This document shows positions 54,217-64,000 of a DNA stretch of 64,000 nt, one piece after another. Each line of letters opens with the position of its first letter. Position 1 is the first letter of the stretch. Below the pieces are notes generated by a model. The model searched no databases and was not told the DNA's origin. It worked only from the letters and a program-made list of their open reading frames with translations. This stretch comes from Bacteroidales bacterium. Lineage in GTDB: Bacteria; Bacteroidota; Bacteroidia; Bacteroidales; BM520. A program made the translations under genes and the position numbers. The stretch covers positions 62,001 to 126,000 of the forward strand of contig JAEEQW010000002.1 in assembly GCA_016285515.1 (NCBI GenBank), in the 5' to 3' direction.

Positions 54217-55830
54217 TTATTTTTTACTTTCTTTATTTTTCATTGCAGCTGCAATAAAATTAACGAAGAGAGGATGAGGATGGAGCACCGTGCTTCTATA
54301 TTCAGGATGGAACTGAACACCTACGAACCAAGGATGGGAAGGCAGTTCTATTATTTCCATAAGATTTTCGTTTTTGTTTACACCGGTGAATTTAACGCCA
54401 TTAGCCTCATACAGACTAAGATACTTGTTATTGAACTCATATCTGTGACGATGGCGTTCCTGGATTTCATCAGTTCCATAGATATCATATACTCGGGATC
54501 CTTTCACCAAAGAGCACTTGTAGTTGCCGAGACGCATGGTTCCGCCCATACCCGAAATTTTCTTCTGGTCTTCCATCAAGTCGATGACAGGATTATCGCA
54601 GCCAGGCTCAACTTCAGAGGAATTTGCATCTTTTAGTTTCAATACGTCACGAGCAATTTCAATTACTGCGCACTGCATACCGAGACAAATTCCAAGGAAA
54701 GGAATATTGTTTTCACGCGCATAGCGTATCGCCTGTATCTTGCCGTCGATGCCTCTTGAGCCGAAGCCCGGGGCAACAAGGATGGCGTTCATTTCTGAAA
54801 GATAATCAGCAACATTGTTCTCATTCAAATCTTCCGAGCTGATACTATGGACTTTGACGGCACAATCGTTGGAAGCCCCACCATGTGATATAGACTCATA
54901 TATAGACTTATAGGCATCCTTGAGAGCCGTATATTTGCCCACGAGAGCTATGTCAACATTATGTTTCGGATGTTCAAGCTTATAGAGAAAATCCTTCCAC
55001 CGGGTAAGATCCGGTTCTTTGCATTCTGTTATGCCTGTTGCCTTAAGCACTTGCACATCAAGGCCTTCTTCATGAAGATTGAGAGGAACCTCATAAATTG
55101 ATTTTGCATCAACACATTGAATGACAGAGTTATATGAAACATTGCAGAACAGTGCTATCTTTTTTCGGATATTCTCACTCAGTTCGTATTCCGTACGACA
55201 CACGATGATATCCGGCTGGAGTCCCTGCTCAAGCAAATTCTTCACGGAATGCTGCGTAGGTTTTGTTTTCAGTTCACCTGCGGCACGGAGATAAGGCACA
55301 AGGGTAAGATGGATGGAAACACACTGGTCACCCAATTCCCATTTCATCTGACGAACGGCCTCAATGTAAGGCAGTGATTCTATATCGCCTACTGTGCCGC
55401 CGATTTCGGTTATCACAAAATCATAACTTCCCGACTGGGCGAGTTGTTTAATCCAATGCTGGATCTCATCGGTGATATGAGGGACCACCTGAACAGTTTT
55501 TCCCAAGAAATCACCCCTTCTTTCCTTATTGATGACAGCCTGATAGATTTTGCCAGTCGTAACATTATTGGCATGAGAAGTGTGAATATCAAGAAATCTC
55601 TCATAATGTCCGAGGTCAAGGTCGGTTTCGGCACCATCGCCCGTAACATAACATTCGCCATGTTCATAAGGATTAAGTGTTCCCGGGTCAATGTTGATAT
55701 AAGGGTCCAGTTTTTGGATAGTCACCTTAAAGCCGCGGGCTTTAAGCAAGTTGCCAAGGGAGGCTGCCACAATTCCTTTACCCAAGGAAGAGGCAACACC
55801 TCCGGTAACAAATACATAACGTGTATTCAT
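54217..55830 (-). CDS. pyrG: CTP synthase
   Basis: 537 residues, full length. Makes CTP from UTP with glutamine. The synthase half begins [20 protein letters not shown] (P-loop), with [12 protein letters not shown] and GGTVGDIES. The glutaminase half has [10 protein letters not shown] and the nucleophile in [10 protein letters not shown], with HPEYRS at the end. It lies 3 bp after rpoD, a pairing that probably couples translation. Confidence 0.97.
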   Translation of the reverse strand: MNTRYVFVTGGVASSLGKGIVAASLGNLLKARGFKVTIQKLDPYINIDPGTLNPYEHGECYVTGDGAETDLDLGHYERFLDIHTSHANNVTTGKIYQAVINKERRGDFLGKTVQVVPHITDEIQHWIKQLAQSGSYDFVITEIGGTVGDIESLPYIEAVRQMKWELGDQCVSIHLTLVPYLRAAGELKTKPTQHSVKNLLEQGLQPDIIVCRTEYELSENIRKKIALFCNVSYNSVIQCVDAKSIYEVPLNLHEEGLDVQVLKATGITECKEPDLTRWKDFLYKLEHPKHNVDIALVGKYTALKDAYKSIYESISHGGASNDCAVKVHSISSEDLNENNVADYLSEMNAILVAPGFGSRGIDGKIQAIRYARENNIPFLGICLGMQCAVIEIARDVLKLKDANSSEVEPGCDNPVIDLMEDQKKISGMGGTMRLGNYKCSLVKGSRVYDIYGTDEIQERHRHRYEFNNKYLSLYEANGVKFTGVNKNENLMEIIELPSHPWFVGVQFHPEYRSTVLHPHPLFVNFIAAAMKNKESKK

Positions 55831-55833
55831 GAT

Positions 55834-56697
55834 TTATCCAAGGAAAGGTTTAAGATTATTACATCTGAAACTTGATCTTAGTCTTCTCAAAGCCTTTTCC
55901 TTTATCTGGCGGACTCTTTCACGGGTAAGACCGTACTTCGTGCCGATTTCTTCAAGAGTAAGACTATAACCTATGCCTATGCCGAAATGGAGTTTGAGAA
56001 TTTCTCTTTCCTTTTCAGTAAGCAAAGACAAAGAACGTTCAATTTCCTGTGACAATGACTCGTCCATCAGTTGTGAGTCAGGTTCAGGATTGGAGTTGCT
56101 GCTCAAGACATCAAGCAGGCAGTTGCCTTCTTCGTTAGGAAGAGGAGCATCCACCGACACAGTCTTAAGATTCATTCTGAAAGCGGAATCTATCTTATTG
56201 TCAGGAATATCAAGACTATCAGCTATCTCAGCTGCCGAAGGGACTCTTTGCAAGTTCTGTTCAAGACGAGAATATTCCTTCTTTATCTTGTTGATGGTGC
56301 CAACCTGGTTAAGAGGCAGTCTCACTATTCTGGACTGTTCTGCAAGAGCCTGAAGAATTGACTGACGGATCCACCAAACAGCGTAAGATATAAACTTGAA
56401 ACCACGAGTTTCATCAAATTTCTTAGCAGCTTTAATCAGACCGACATTGCCTTCATTGATAAGATCAGGAAGACTAAGTCCCTGATTCTGATACTGCTTG
56501 GCAACTGAAATCACAAAACGAAGATTTGCCTTTACTAATCTTTCAAGAGCCTTATCATCACCAGCCTTAATCTTTTGGGCAAGTTCCACCTCTTCTTCTG
56601 GGGTAATTAACTGTTCCTTGCTAATATCTGACAGATATTTGTCAAGGGCTGCAACCTCTCTATTGGTTATAGACTTAGAAATTTTTAATTGTCGCAT
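55834..56697 (-). CDS. rpoD: Primary sigma factor RpoD/SigA (short Bacteroidota type)
   Basis: 287 residues with sigma regions 1.2 to 4.2 and no region 1.1. [27 protein letters not shown] (2.1-2.2), [21 protein letters not shown] (2.3-2.4) and [25 protein letters not shown] (4.2) are clear. It is the factor expected to read the TTG/TAnnTTTG promoters found through this window. It leads rpoD-pyrG-yidC. Confidence 0.95.
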   Translation of the reverse strand: MRQLKISKSITNREVAALDKYLSDISKEQLITPEEEVELAQKIKAGDDKALERLVKANLRFVISVAKQYQNQGLSLPDLINEGNVGLIKAAKKFDETRGFKFISYAVWWIRQSILQALAEQSRIVRLPLNQVGTINKIKKEYSRLEQNLQRVPSAAEIADSLDIPDNKIDSAFRMNLKTVSVDAPLPNEEGNCLLDVLSSNSNPEPDSQLMDESLSQEIERSLSLLTEKEREILKLHFGIGIGYSLTLEEIGTKYGLTRERVRQIKEKALRRLRSSFRCNNLKPFLG

Positions 56698-56766
56698 TGT
56701 TAAATACTTTGTAAAATTTTATCACCTGTTTTTATCTTTACCTTTTAATATACACAAACAAAAGTC

Positions 56767-56798
56767 ACAGTCTGCCAGTCAGCTGACTGACAGACTGT
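56767..56798. terminator. 32-bp near-perfect palindrome between degP and rpoD
   Basis: The arms ACAGTCTGCCAGTCAG and CTGACTGACAGACTGT pair with a single mismatch. It lies 23 bp after the degP stop and 70 bp upstream of rpoD on the same strand. The T-run after it is weak (GACTTTTG), so it could be a degP terminator or a protein-binding operator for rpoD. Confidence 0.6.
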
Positions 56799-56820
56799 TA
56801 TTATAAATTATAAATTATTC

Positions 56821-58185
56821 CTACAAACCAAAGCCGTAATAAGCCTTCATTCCATTTTCATATTTCCCTTCCATCAGGACACCGCCCGATTTACTGTTCA
56901 ACAATTCGGTCAACTGTTCAACACTCCTTATTGTTACACGGTCAACCTTTGTTATCATAAAACCCTTCTTGATTCCGGCCTCCTTAAGTACGCCATTGCC
57001 CACATTCTCTACCAAAACACCGTTCGAAACGTTGTATTTCGACAGTTCCTGGGCAGTCGGATTTGACAAAGAGGCACCTAAAAGGCTATTAAAATTGCTG
57101 CCTTTTGCAGCAAAATTTGTACCATTGACATCATCTTTACTTGTCAACGTAACATAGAATGTTTTTGTAACACCCGAACGATTAACCGACACCGCGACCT
57201 TATCGCCAGGATGATGCTGACTAATCTTTTCAATAAGCTCGGATGTTGATGTTATGTTCTTGTCATCAACCTTGGTGATGACATCACCAACCTCAATGCC
57301 TGACTTTGCGGCATTGCTATTCTGTGACAATCCTGCAACATACGCACCTTTAAGCACTGAAAGGTTGTTCTGTTTTGCAAAATCAGCATTTATTTCCTTC
57401 AATGAAACGCCAAGAACCGCACGCTGAACTTCACCGTAATCACGCAAATCAGCAATGACTTTCTTCACGATATTCACAGGAATTGCAAAAGAATAGCCCG
57501 AGTAATATCCCGTTCCGCTTTCAATTGCGGCATTGATGCCTATAAGCTCGCCAGCCGCATTGACAAGTGCGCCACCACTGTTACCCATGTTTACAGCAGC
57601 ATCGGTCTGAATGAAAGATTCAACTGCATAACCGTCACGTGTACCTTCTATAATATTGATATTACGGGCTTTAGCTGAAATAATCCCGGCTGTCACCGTC
57701 GAATTGAGGTTCAGAGGATTTCCGACGGCAAGCACCCATTCGCCCACCTTTGCCTTGTCAGAATCGCCATAAACCAAATACGGTAATCCGCTCTCGTTAA
57801 TCTTAAGCAACGCAAGGTCGGAAGAAGGATCGGTACCTATGACAGTGGCTTTGTATGAACGCTTGTCATTCAATGTAACTTCAACACTGATAGCATTTTC
57901 CACCACATGGTTGTTAGTGACAATATAGCCATTGCCTGAAATTATGACGCCGGAACCTGTTGCAATCACAGGGGCAGAGCCACGGCCACCATAACCAAAC
58001 AGCCATGGGAAATAATAATCAAAAGAATTGCCCACCTGCTCAAATTCAGTCTTAATATGGACTACAGCGGGAACACTTTTCTCAGCGGCAGAAACGAGGT
58101 CAACGTAACCAGTCTGCGCAGCAACATTTGCCGAAACAACTGCAAATATTGATAAAAACACAAATTCCAATACTCTCTTTTTCAT
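56821..58185 (-). CDS. degP: DegP/HtrA-like serine protease
   Basis: 454 residues with the signal peptide MKKRVLEFVFLSIFAVVSANVAAQ. Trypsin-like domain with catalytic His in NNHVVENA, Asp in SSDLALLKI and Ser in MGNSGGAL. Two PDZ domains follow (about 265-355 and 380-450). Periplasmic quality-control protease/chaperone. The LA-loop is short, so DegQ- or DegS-like is also possible, though no membrane anchor is seen beyond the signal. Confidence 0.93.
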   Translation of the reverse strand: MKKRVLEFVFLSIFAVVSANVAAQTGYVDLVSAAEKSVPAVVHIKTEFEQVGNSFDYYFPWLFGYGGRGSAPVIATGSGVIISGNGYIVTNNHVVENAISVEVTLNDKRSYKATVIGTDPSSDLALLKINESGLPYLVYGDSDKAKVGEWVLAVGNPLNLNSTVTAGIISAKARNINIIEGTRDGYAVESFIQTDAAVNMGNSGGALVNAAGELIGINAAIESGTGYYSGYSFAIPVNIVKKVIADLRDYGEVQRAVLGVSLKEINADFAKQNNLSVLKGAYVAGLSQNSNAAKSGIEVGDVITKVDDKNITSTSELIEKISQHHPGDKVAVSVNRSGVTKTFYVTLTSKDDVNGTNFAAKGSNFNSLLGASLSNPTAQELSKYNVSNGVLVENVGNGVLKEAGIKKGFMITKVDRVTIRSVEQLTELLNSKSGGVLMEGKYENGMKAYYGFGL

Positions 58186-58233
58186 ACTTTTATTTATTCA
58201 ATTCCTACGCTGCCTCGACTCGAAACGAAACAG

Positions 58234-58241
58234 CAAATATA
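58234..58241 (-). promoter_or_regulatory. -7 element for degP
   Basis: The minus strand reads TATATTTG, a perfect TAnnTTTG, with TTTG 21 bp upstream as the likely -33. The leader to the ATG is about 45 nt. Confidence 0.65.
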
Positions 58242-58322
58242 ATACTTTTTTCAATACTTCTCCAAAACGTAAAAAAAAATATTTTGTTATGGCAAACCCG
58301 TTAAATGATGTTAAGGAATTGC

Positions 58323-58330
58323 TATATTTG
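58323..58330 (+). promoter_or_regulatory. -7 element for dapF-GNAT-mltG
   Basis: TATATTTG matches TAnnTTTG perfectly, 25 bp before the ATG at 58356; it lies within the longer track ORF and so argues against the start at 58305. Confidence 0.62.
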
Positions 58331-58355
58331 CACAACAAAAACCGTGTTTTTTTTT

Positions 58356-59174
58356 ATGATTTACACTTTTTTTAAATACCAATGCTGCGGGAATGACTTC
58401 GTAATTCTCCATTCATCGGCAACAATTTCAACAGAAAATATAGTCAGACTATGTGACAGGAAGTTCGGAATAGGGGCCGATGGACTGATAACAGTTAGCA
58501 AGGACAAGGAAGGCGGTTTGGATATAAAATTTTATAATTCAGACGGTTCCACCGATACACTCTGCGGCAACGGAAGTCTCTGCTCCATTGATTTCGCATA
58601 TAAAAATCTCAATCTTACAAATTTCACCTTAAACGCTTCTGACGGAAAACACAGTTTCATAATAGATCTCAATTCAAATCATTCAGTCCAGTTTCATGAC
58701 TGCCTGCCGCCAGTCATTCATAACATTGAAATAAAGCAAGATATAAATCTGGAAAACAAAAAATCAGTCAATGGATATTTTGTCAACACAGGCAGTCCGC
58801 ATTTTGTCATATTTATGGACAATATTGACAAAATTGACATTATGTCAGCCGGAAGATATTTCCGAAACAATCTGAAAATAAATCCAGAAGGATGCAATGT
58901 GGATTTCGTGAAGATTATCAGTCCGGATGAACTGTCACTGCGCACATTCGAACGAGGAGTGGAAGGCGAAACACTCGGATGCGGCACAGGTTCGGTCGCC
59001 ACGGCAATTGCCTACACCAAATATATTGACGACAGTGCCGAAAGAAAAAGCATAACTCTGCACAATAGAGGTGGCGAACATTGCGTTTCTTTTATTAACA
59101 AGGGAACCTCATACACCGATGTCTATCTGAAAGGGCATCCCGAAATGGTTTTCAGCGGGACAATCAAACTATGA
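58356..59174 (+). CDS. dapF: Diaminopimelate epimerase
   Basis: 272 residues from MIYTFFKYQCCGNDFVIL. Converts LL- to meso-diaminopimelate for peptidoglycan and lysine. Both active-site cysteines are present: DTLCGNGSLC and TLGCGTGSVA. GIGADGLI and NTGSPHFVIF are family motifs. It overlaps the GNAT gene by 4 bp (ATGA), indicating coupled translation. Confidence 0.95.
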   Translation: MIYTFFKYQCCGNDFVILHSSATISTENIVRLCDRKFGIGADGLITVSKDKEGGLDIKFYNSDGSTDTLCGNGSLCSIDFAYKNLNLTNFTLNASDGKHSFIIDLNSNHSVQFHDCLPPVIHNIEIKQDINLENKKSVNGYFVNTGSPHFVIFMDNIDKIDIMSAGRYFRNNLKINPEGCNVDFVKIISPDELSLRTFERGVEGETLGCGTGSVATAIAYTKYIDDSAERKSITLHNRGGEHCVSFINKGTSYTDVYLKGHPEMVFSGTIKL

Positions 59175-59701
59175 TAAGCGGTAACAATATATTTATCAGA
59201 GCATTGGAAACCAATGACGTGGATTTCATATACAATCTGGAAAACGATGTGGAAATATGGAAATATGGAACCACGATAGCGCCTCTATCCAAAGACAACA
59301 TCAAAGGCTTCATACATAATTCAAACACATACGATATTTACACGCTCAAACAACTGCGTCTGATTATCTGCCGCAAAACCGACCATCAAGCCATAGGCTG
59401 CATTGACATCACCGACTTCAACCCGAAAAACAGAAGAGCGACCATAGGTATCGTCATAATGAAGGATGAACGACATAAAGGCTATGCCGATGAGGCATTG
59501 AGAGCCATCTGCGACTACACATTCAACATCCTTAACCTCAACCAGCTATACTGTGAAATTGCTGACAACAACTACAACAGCATTAAGTTGTTCACACACA
59601 ACGGCTTCAAATTGTGCGGTACCAAAAGAAACTGGATTATAACCGACAACGGATGGCAGGACGTTTCATTCTATCAGAAATTAAACACAATCATACCATG
59701 A
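59171..59701 (+). CDS. GNAT family N-acetyltransferase (RimJ/RimL/SpeG-like)
   Basis: 176 residues. NIFIRALETNDVDFIYNLEND opens the fold, GCIDITDFNPKNRRATIGIVI forms the central strands, and DERHKGYADEAL is the acetyl-CoA loop. NNYNSIKLFTHNGFK is the last motif. The substrate is unknown; ribosomal protein or polyamine are options. It overlaps dapF and mltG by 4 bp each. Confidence 0.88.
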   Translation: MISGNNIFIRALETNDVDFIYNLENDVEIWKYGTTIAPLSKDNIKGFIHNSNTYDIYTLKQLRLIICRKTDHQAIGCIDITDFNPKNRRATIGIVIMKDERHKGYADEALRAICDYTFNILNLNQLYCEIADNNYNSIKLFTHNGFKLCGTKRNWIITDNGWQDVSFYQKLNTIIP

Positions 59702-60735
59702 CCTCAAAGACAAAAAAGATTATCAAATACGTCGCCATCACATTGCTCGCACTTGTAACTGCATTAGGAGTGTTCGTTTTCATCATGTATAACACTCTGA
59801 TAAAACCCAACACCAATTTAAAGGAGCGAGTCACTTATTCACTATACATTCATACCGATGCCACCTTCGATGATGTTGTTAAGACGCTTGAAAAGGACTC
59901 CGTGCTGCTCAACATCAATTCATTTGTCAATGTGTCGAAGCGTGAGGAGTATGACAACAATGTCAAGCCAGGCAGATTCCTAATCAACGAAGGAATGAAT
60001 AACCGCCAGATAGTGAGAGTTCTTTCTGGAGGTTTGCAGTCACCAGTAAATGTAACATTTTCGTATTCCCGCTATCTTGAAAAAATTGCCTCGAAGGTTT
60101 CTAAGCAAATAGAAGCCGATTCGGCATCAATAATGGACAAATACAACGACGACTCCTTCATAAAATCATTGGACATCAAAGGGCGCAGCAAATACACCTT
60201 AGTCGTTCCTAACACATACGAATTCTATTGGAACACTTCAGCAGAAGGTTTCTGGAAGAGAATGAAACTCGAGAGCGACAGATTCTGGAATGAAAGCCGT
60301 CTCAAAAAAGCTGAAATGACAGGGCTTACCGTTGATGAGGTTGTTACTCTGGCTTCAATAGTGGAGATGGAAACGAGCAAAAATGATGAAAAGGCCCGTA
60401 TTGCAGGTGTATATATGAACCGTCTGAAGAAAGGTATCCCATTACAAGCCGACCCTACCCTTGCCTATCTCATCGACTGGAATGCAAAGAGGATTCTAAA
60501 CCAGCACAAGCAGATTGACTCACCGTACAACACCTACATGTACAAAGGTCTGCCGCCTGGACCAATCTGTTTCCCTGCAACAGCGACAATCGATGCGGTA
60601 TTGAATTATGAAGTTCACAACTATCTTTATTTCTGTGCCAAATCAGATTTTTCAGGCTATCACAGTTTTTCCACCACCTACACACAACATCTGCTCAATG
60701 CAAAAAGCTACCACGATGCTTTAAATGGAAGATAA
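59698..60735 (+). CDS. mltG: Endolytic murein transglycosylase MltG
   Basis: 345 residues from MTSKTKKIIKYVAITLLALV; the track start at 59614 runs back into the GNAT gene. One N-terminal transmembrane helix, a LysM-like region, then the YceG catalytic domain with the glutamate in ASIVEMETSKNDEKARIAGV and YNRL-type YMNRLKKGIPLQADPTL, and YNTYMYKGLPPGPIC near the end. It cuts nascent glycan strands in the periplasm. It overlaps the GNAT gene by 4 bp. Confidence 0.94.
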   Translation: MTSKTKKIIKYVAITLLALVTALGVFVFIMYNTLIKPNTNLKERVTYSLYIHTDATFDDVVKTLEKDSVLLNINSFVNVSKREEYDNNVKPGRFLINEGMNNRQIVRVLSGGLQSPVNVTFSYSRYLEKIASKVSKQIEADSASIMDKYNDDSFIKSLDIKGRSKYTLVVPNTYEFYWNTSAEGFWKRMKLESDRFWNESRLKKAEMTGLTVDEVVTLASIVEMETSKNDEKARIAGVYMNRLKKGIPLQADPTLAYLIDWNAKRILNQHKQIDSPYNTYMYKGLPPGPICFPATATIDAVLNYEVHNYLYFCAKSDFSGYHSFSTTYTQHLLNAKSYHDALNGR

Positions 60736-60776
60736 GTAGCTAAAAACTACTGGCAAACAAACTATTGATAAAAAGA

Positions 60777-60812
60777 AAATCCCAACTTAATCCTTAGATC
60801 AAGTTGGGATTT
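60777..60812. terminator. Terminator between mltG and ppiD
   Basis: AAATCCCAACTT and AAGTTGGGATTT pair perfectly over 12 bp around a 12-nt loop between convergent genes; T and A runs are short. Confidence 0.8.
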
Positions 60813-60833
60813 CTAAAAGCTGAATTCTAAATA

Positions 60834-62960
60834 CTAATAGTATAAGTATCTGTTATCATCGATTTTGGAGTCATCCTGAAGAGTTTTGACAACCATATTT
60901 TTGAATCTGTTTGCCATGATTGATTCCTGTCTCTCACGGTCTGCAGTGAAATCTGTCTTTGCATCAGGATTGCTCTTCAAAGTCTTTACAAACATATATG
61001 ATGCCTGGTCTCCGGCAACCGGTCCCACAATCTGATTATCAGCTGCTGCAACCATTGAGCCTATTACCTTTGGCTCTGAGCCGTACTTGGCCAGGTTGGA
61101 GATATTCAAACTCACGACAGCACTGTCGATAGTGGTGTTGAGTTTGCTTGCAAGCTGTTCTATCGATGAGCAACCTTGCATCATGTCCTTCAATTCTGCA
61201 TTAGCCTTGTCGGCCTTTTTGTTTCTGATAACCAACGGAGTGATACGGCTTTTGACATCGTCCATAGAAAGGTAACCTTCCGGATGAATATCGGTTACTG
61301 AAGCAACAAGAAGTTTGTCAGTAAGGTCATAAACTTTGGATATCTGATTTGCCTTAGTGTTGTCTTCGAAAGCCCAACGTACAATTTCACGTGTGCCTGG
61401 AATGCTGGAGATACCTTCTGCCATTCTCTGTGCATTGTCGAAATATTTGATATTGTAACCTTTGTCAGAAGCTGCGAGCATGAGTTCATCGAAGTCCTTG
61501 CAATTTGCAGCAAATGCGCTGAAATCCATATACTCACGCTGATAAGTTTCATTACTTGGAACTATATTACGCTGGAAAATTGCAACCTGTGCCTTTGGAA
61601 TAGCAGCAGTCTTGTCGTCAACTTTAATCACATGATAACCGAATATTGTTTCAACGACACCAATAGAACCTACTTTATTATCAACCACATATTCGTTGAA
61701 AGGATAAACCATGGCACCATCAGTGAACCAGTCGAGGTCACCCTTGTTTTCCTTTGCTGACGGGTCATCTGACATCTGAGATGCGAGGTCGGCGAAGTTT
61801 GAAGAATTCTTCCTCAAAACATTGGCGAGACTGTCAGCTGTGGCTTTTGCCTGTTCCTTAGTTCTTGTTGCAGATGAATTGTAAGCGCCATTGTAAGCTA
61901 TAAGGATGTGTGAAGCTCTAAGTGAATCAGGACGATTAGCCTGTGCAAGAACCTTACCGAAATACAATGCATCACCTTCAGTGAAAGGAGCAATCATCGG
62001 GTAATTAGGATTTGCATCGAAAGTTCTTGAGGCAATGCCTGAAATAAGGTCCTCACGTTTCTTCCATGTTGTGTCGAAAGTTAATTCTGACTCTGCTGCG
62101 AGGAACTGTCCGATATTTTCTTCATTGACAAATTCCTTGTAAAGGTCGTTCACATTGGAAACCAACTTGGCTCTGTCTTCCTGTGTCGGTACTATATCCC
62201 TTACGATATAAGCAATGTTTCTTGTTTCATCTGTCTTATATTCTTCCTTATGAGAATTGTAATATTTTGACAATTCAGCATTGGAAACTGCAAACAGAGA
62301 ATCAGGATAATCCTTGAACCTGCGAGCAACCATTGCCACATCGTAGTTGGTGTTTTTCTCCTTATATTCTTTTTCAGCGAAAGCGTTAGGAATATAATAT
62401 CCTTTGGAGATCATATTATCGTATTTGGATTCTTCTGTTTCCTTTTTGATAGCTGATTCAAGGTAAAGATAATAATCCCTTGTCGTAGCAGGAACCATGC
62501 TTGAATTGTTGAGGTTCTGAATGATATAATCAAGCTGAGCGCGGTTAAGTTCGCCTGTGTTAGGATCAGTGAAATTGGAAACGATGTACTGGTGAGGCTC
62601 AGGACCTCTGATGAGGTCGTTCATTTCCTCGTCGGTAACTTTAATACCAAGCTTTTTGTATTCATCATTAAGCAAACTTTGTCTAACCATGTCGTTCCAC
62701 ACAGATTCTCTGATTTGATACGACATTTCGGATAATGTCTTAGGATCGGTATTGAAAGATCTGATGTTGGTGATATTTTCAACCTCCTTATTGAAGTCGG
62801 AGGAAGAAATCTTCTCACCATTGACCGAGCCAACATTATAATACTTACTGTCTCTTCTTGAACCACGTCCCAAGTCACTGAGTATGAACGCTAAAAGAGC
62901 GCCGCCAATGACTATCATCAAAAGCACCGAATGCTTTCTTAATTTGCTAATTGCTGCCAT
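60834..62960 (-). CDS. PpiD/SurA-like peptidyl-prolyl isomerase
   Basis: 708 residues. An N-terminal membrane anchor (HSVLLMIVIGGALLAFILSDL), a SurA-N-like chaperone region (EVENITNIRSF ... IRESVWNDMVRQSLLNDEYKKLGI), then a parvulin domain near residues 345-460 (ASHILIAYNG ... DLDWFTDGAMVYPFNEYV ... FGYHVIKVDDK), and a long C-terminal helical region. It is probably a periplasmic folding factor tethered to the inner membrane. It resembles PpiD in anchor and order, and is monocistronic. Confidence 0.9.
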   Translation of the reverse strand: MAAISKLRKHSVLLMIVIGGALLAFILSDLGRGSRRDSKYYNVGSVNGEKISSSDFNKEVENITNIRSFNTDPKTLSEMSYQIRESVWNDMVRQSLLNDEYKKLGIKVTDEEMNDLIRGPEPHQYIVSNFTDPNTGELNRAQLDYIIQNLNNSSMVPATTRDYYLYLESAIKKETEESKYDNMISKGYYIPNAFAEKEYKEKNTNYDVAMVARRFKDYPDSLFAVSNAELSKYYNSHKEEYKTDETRNIAYIVRDIVPTQEDRAKLVSNVNDLYKEFVNEENIGQFLAAESELTFDTTWKKREDLISGIASRTFDANPNYPMIAPFTEGDALYFGKVLAQANRPDSLRASHILIAYNGAYNSSATRTKEQAKATADSLANVLRKNSSNFADLASQMSDDPSAKENKGDLDWFTDGAMVYPFNEYVVDNKVGSIGVVETIFGYHVIKVDDKTAAIPKAQVAIFQRNIVPSNETYQREYMDFSAFAANCKDFDELMLAASDKGYNIKYFDNAQRMAEGISSIPGTREIVRWAFEDNTKANQISKVYDLTDKLLVASVTDIHPEGYLSMDDVKSRITPLVIRNKKADKANAELKDMMQGCSSIEQLASKLNTTIDSAVVSLNISNLAKYGSEPKVIGSMVAAADNQIVGPVAGDQASYMFVKTLKSNPDAKTDFTADRERQESIMANRFKNMVVKTLQDDSKIDDNRYLYY

Positions 62961-63018
62961 TTCTTTATATATTTTTCTATTTTAATCGTTTATTAAGAAG
63001 TTCAAAATTTTTAGCCTG

Positions 63019-63026
63019 CAAAAGTA
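63019..63026 (-). promoter_or_regulatory. -7 element for the ppiD-like gene
   Basis: The minus strand reads TACTTTTG, a perfect TAnnTTTG, about 58 bp upstream of the start codon. Confidence 0.58.
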
Positions 63027-63097
63027 CTTCATAATTTTCGAATGAACAAACTTTTTAGAAATTTTTTTAAATCATCTCTCTGTTGAACATATTTCTA

Positions 63098-63105
63098 TAT
63101 CTTTG
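63098..63105 (+). promoter_or_regulatory. -7 element for nqrA
   Basis: TATCTTTG matches TAnnTTTG perfectly, 28 bp before the ATG at 63134. Confidence 0.6.
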
Positions 63106-63133
63106 CACCTAATTAATCACCTCAAGAAAGTTA

Positions 63134-64000
63134 ATGCAGAAAACATTATATAAGGTAAACAAAGGGCTCGACATTAAAATCGATGGGACAGCCTTATTTC
63201 AGACAGACGAATATCACACTGATATCTATGCCATCCGTCCCGATGACTTTCATTGGATAACACCAAAACTGTCGGTTGAAGAAGGCGACCAGGTAATAGT
63301 CGGAACCACTGTTTTCTGCTCCAAAGATGACGAAAGAATCCGTTTCGTTTCGCCGGTCAGCGGACAAATCGAAAGAATTGTCAGAGGCGAAAAACGCCAT
63401 ATCAACCATATAATCATAAAATCTGACGGCAAACTCAATTCCGAAACAGTCAATCTGCCCGAAATCATCAGCAAAGAAACAATTATCGACACTTTACTGA
63501 AATACGGTCTTTGGACCTTCGTCAGACAAAGACCATTCGGTTGCATTGCCGACTACCACAACAGTCCAAAAGCCATTTTTATCTCATGTTTCGACAGTGC
63601 ACCGCTTGCACCGGATTACCAGTTCATTCTCAACGGCTATGAAAATGAATTTCAGGAAGGCATCAACATATTGTCGAAACTAACTGGCGGAAAGACTTAT
63701 CTTTGTCTTGACAGCAAAAGAGACAATTCCTTCTTTGAGAGAACAAAGAATGTTGATTTACAATATTTTAGCGGTCCTCATCCTGCCGGTAACGTTGGTA
63801 CACAAATCAACAGAATATCACCTATTAATAAAGGTGAATATATATGGTATATTGAGCCACAATACGTCGCCACCATTGGCAGACTGTTTCTCAACCGACA
63901 GCTTGATTTCACAAAAACAATTGCCGTCACTGGACCGGTAGTCGGTAACCCGCGATACGTCAAAATCATCAACGGAGCATCTCTCAAAGACGCATTTACT
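63134..64000 (+). CDS. nqrA: Na+-translocating NADH:quinone reductase subunit A, 3' end cut by the window
   Basis: 289 residues are visible and the frame is open to the window edge, so the track missed it for lack of a stop. It begins MQKTLYKVNKGLDIKIDGTA, then PDDFHWITPKLSVEEGDQV and FVSPVSGQIERIVRGEKR, all typical of NqrA. The segment LDFTKTIAVTGPVVGNPRYV is near the cut. NqrA is the cytoplasmic quinone-binding subunit of Na+-NQR. The remaining nqr genes would be expected downstream. Confidence 0.93.
   Translation, partial: MQKTLYKVNKGLDIKIDGTALFQTDEYHTDIYAIRPDDFHWITPKLSVEEGDQVIVGTTVFCSKDDERIRFVSPVSGQIERIVRGEKRHINHIIIKSDGKLNSETVNLPEIISKETIIDTLLKYGLWTFVRQRPFGCIADYHNSPKAIFISCFDSAPLAPDYQFILNGYENEFQEGINILSKLTGGKTYLCLDSKRDNSFFERTKNVDLQYFSGPHPAGNVGTQINRISPINKGEYIWYIEPQYVATIGRLFLNRQLDFTKTIAVTGPVVGNPRYVKIINGASLKDAFT

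Overview
The window looks like a contiguous piece of a Bacteroidales (phylum Bacteroidota) chromosome. Evidence: many upstream regions carry the Bacteroidota -7 element TAnnTTTG; the primary sigma factor is the short 287-residue Bacteroidota type; the tmRNA tag reads GEYNYALAA; there are GldB-like and PorW/SprE-like lipoproteins, a DUF5723 outer-membrane protein, DUF1573 and DUF1599 proteins and a type-2 IleRS. I cannot name a genus from sequence alone.

Region 1 (1-10 kb) is accessory in character. After the 3' part of a pbpC-like penicillin-binding protein, four genes on the minus strand (A 1968-3287, B 4363-5052, C 6912-7925, D 8111-8791) encode secreted proteins or lipoproteins built from five FISUMP/DUF1566-like domains. 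They are interrupted by a DUF4160/DUF2442 pair (possible toxin-antitoxin) and a DUF4143 AAA ATPase whose promoter lies in three 33-bp-spaced iterons. The FISUMP domains are nearly identical over most of their length. They then diverge abruptly near the C-terminus at scattered NNC-type codons inside a fixed scaffold that ends SVR(P/A)VR. This resembles target genes of a diversity-generating retroelement, but no reverse transcriptase lies in the window. Genes A, C and D also share an upstream repeat with a -7 box and a predicted 5'-leader hairpin, and C and D look like a tandem duplication.

Region 2 (9-19 kb) has a GldB-like lipoprotein, an SDR enzyme fused to a C-terminal zinc-ribbon, ssrA (tmRNA), a few poorly characterised genes, and a DUF5723 protein with a large lipoprotein. 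acpP-fabF-rnc follows, ending in a tRNA-Arg(CCG) gene that overlaps the 3' end of rnc.

Region 3 (19-64 kb) is dense core genome: porW-folE-fabD-asd-ribF; an M23 peptidase; arginine decarboxylase-rpe; DUF1599-DoxX-permease-tpiA; folP; ruvX-def-cdaA; dapD-yrdC-purB; nif3; ileS-dksA-like-lspA-porin; and the methylmalonyl-CoA epimerase/decarboxylase operon. It continues with a U32 protein, DUF1573, an M20 peptidase, rpoD-pyrG-yidC, degP, dapF-GNAT-mltG, ppiD and the 5' part of nqrA. The decarboxylase (Na+ export linked to propionate formation) and Na+-NQR suggest sodium-based energetics, as in other anaerobic Bacteroidales. Other sequence details of note are a GxHH variant of the IleRS HIGH motif and a nearly leaderless nif3 transcript.
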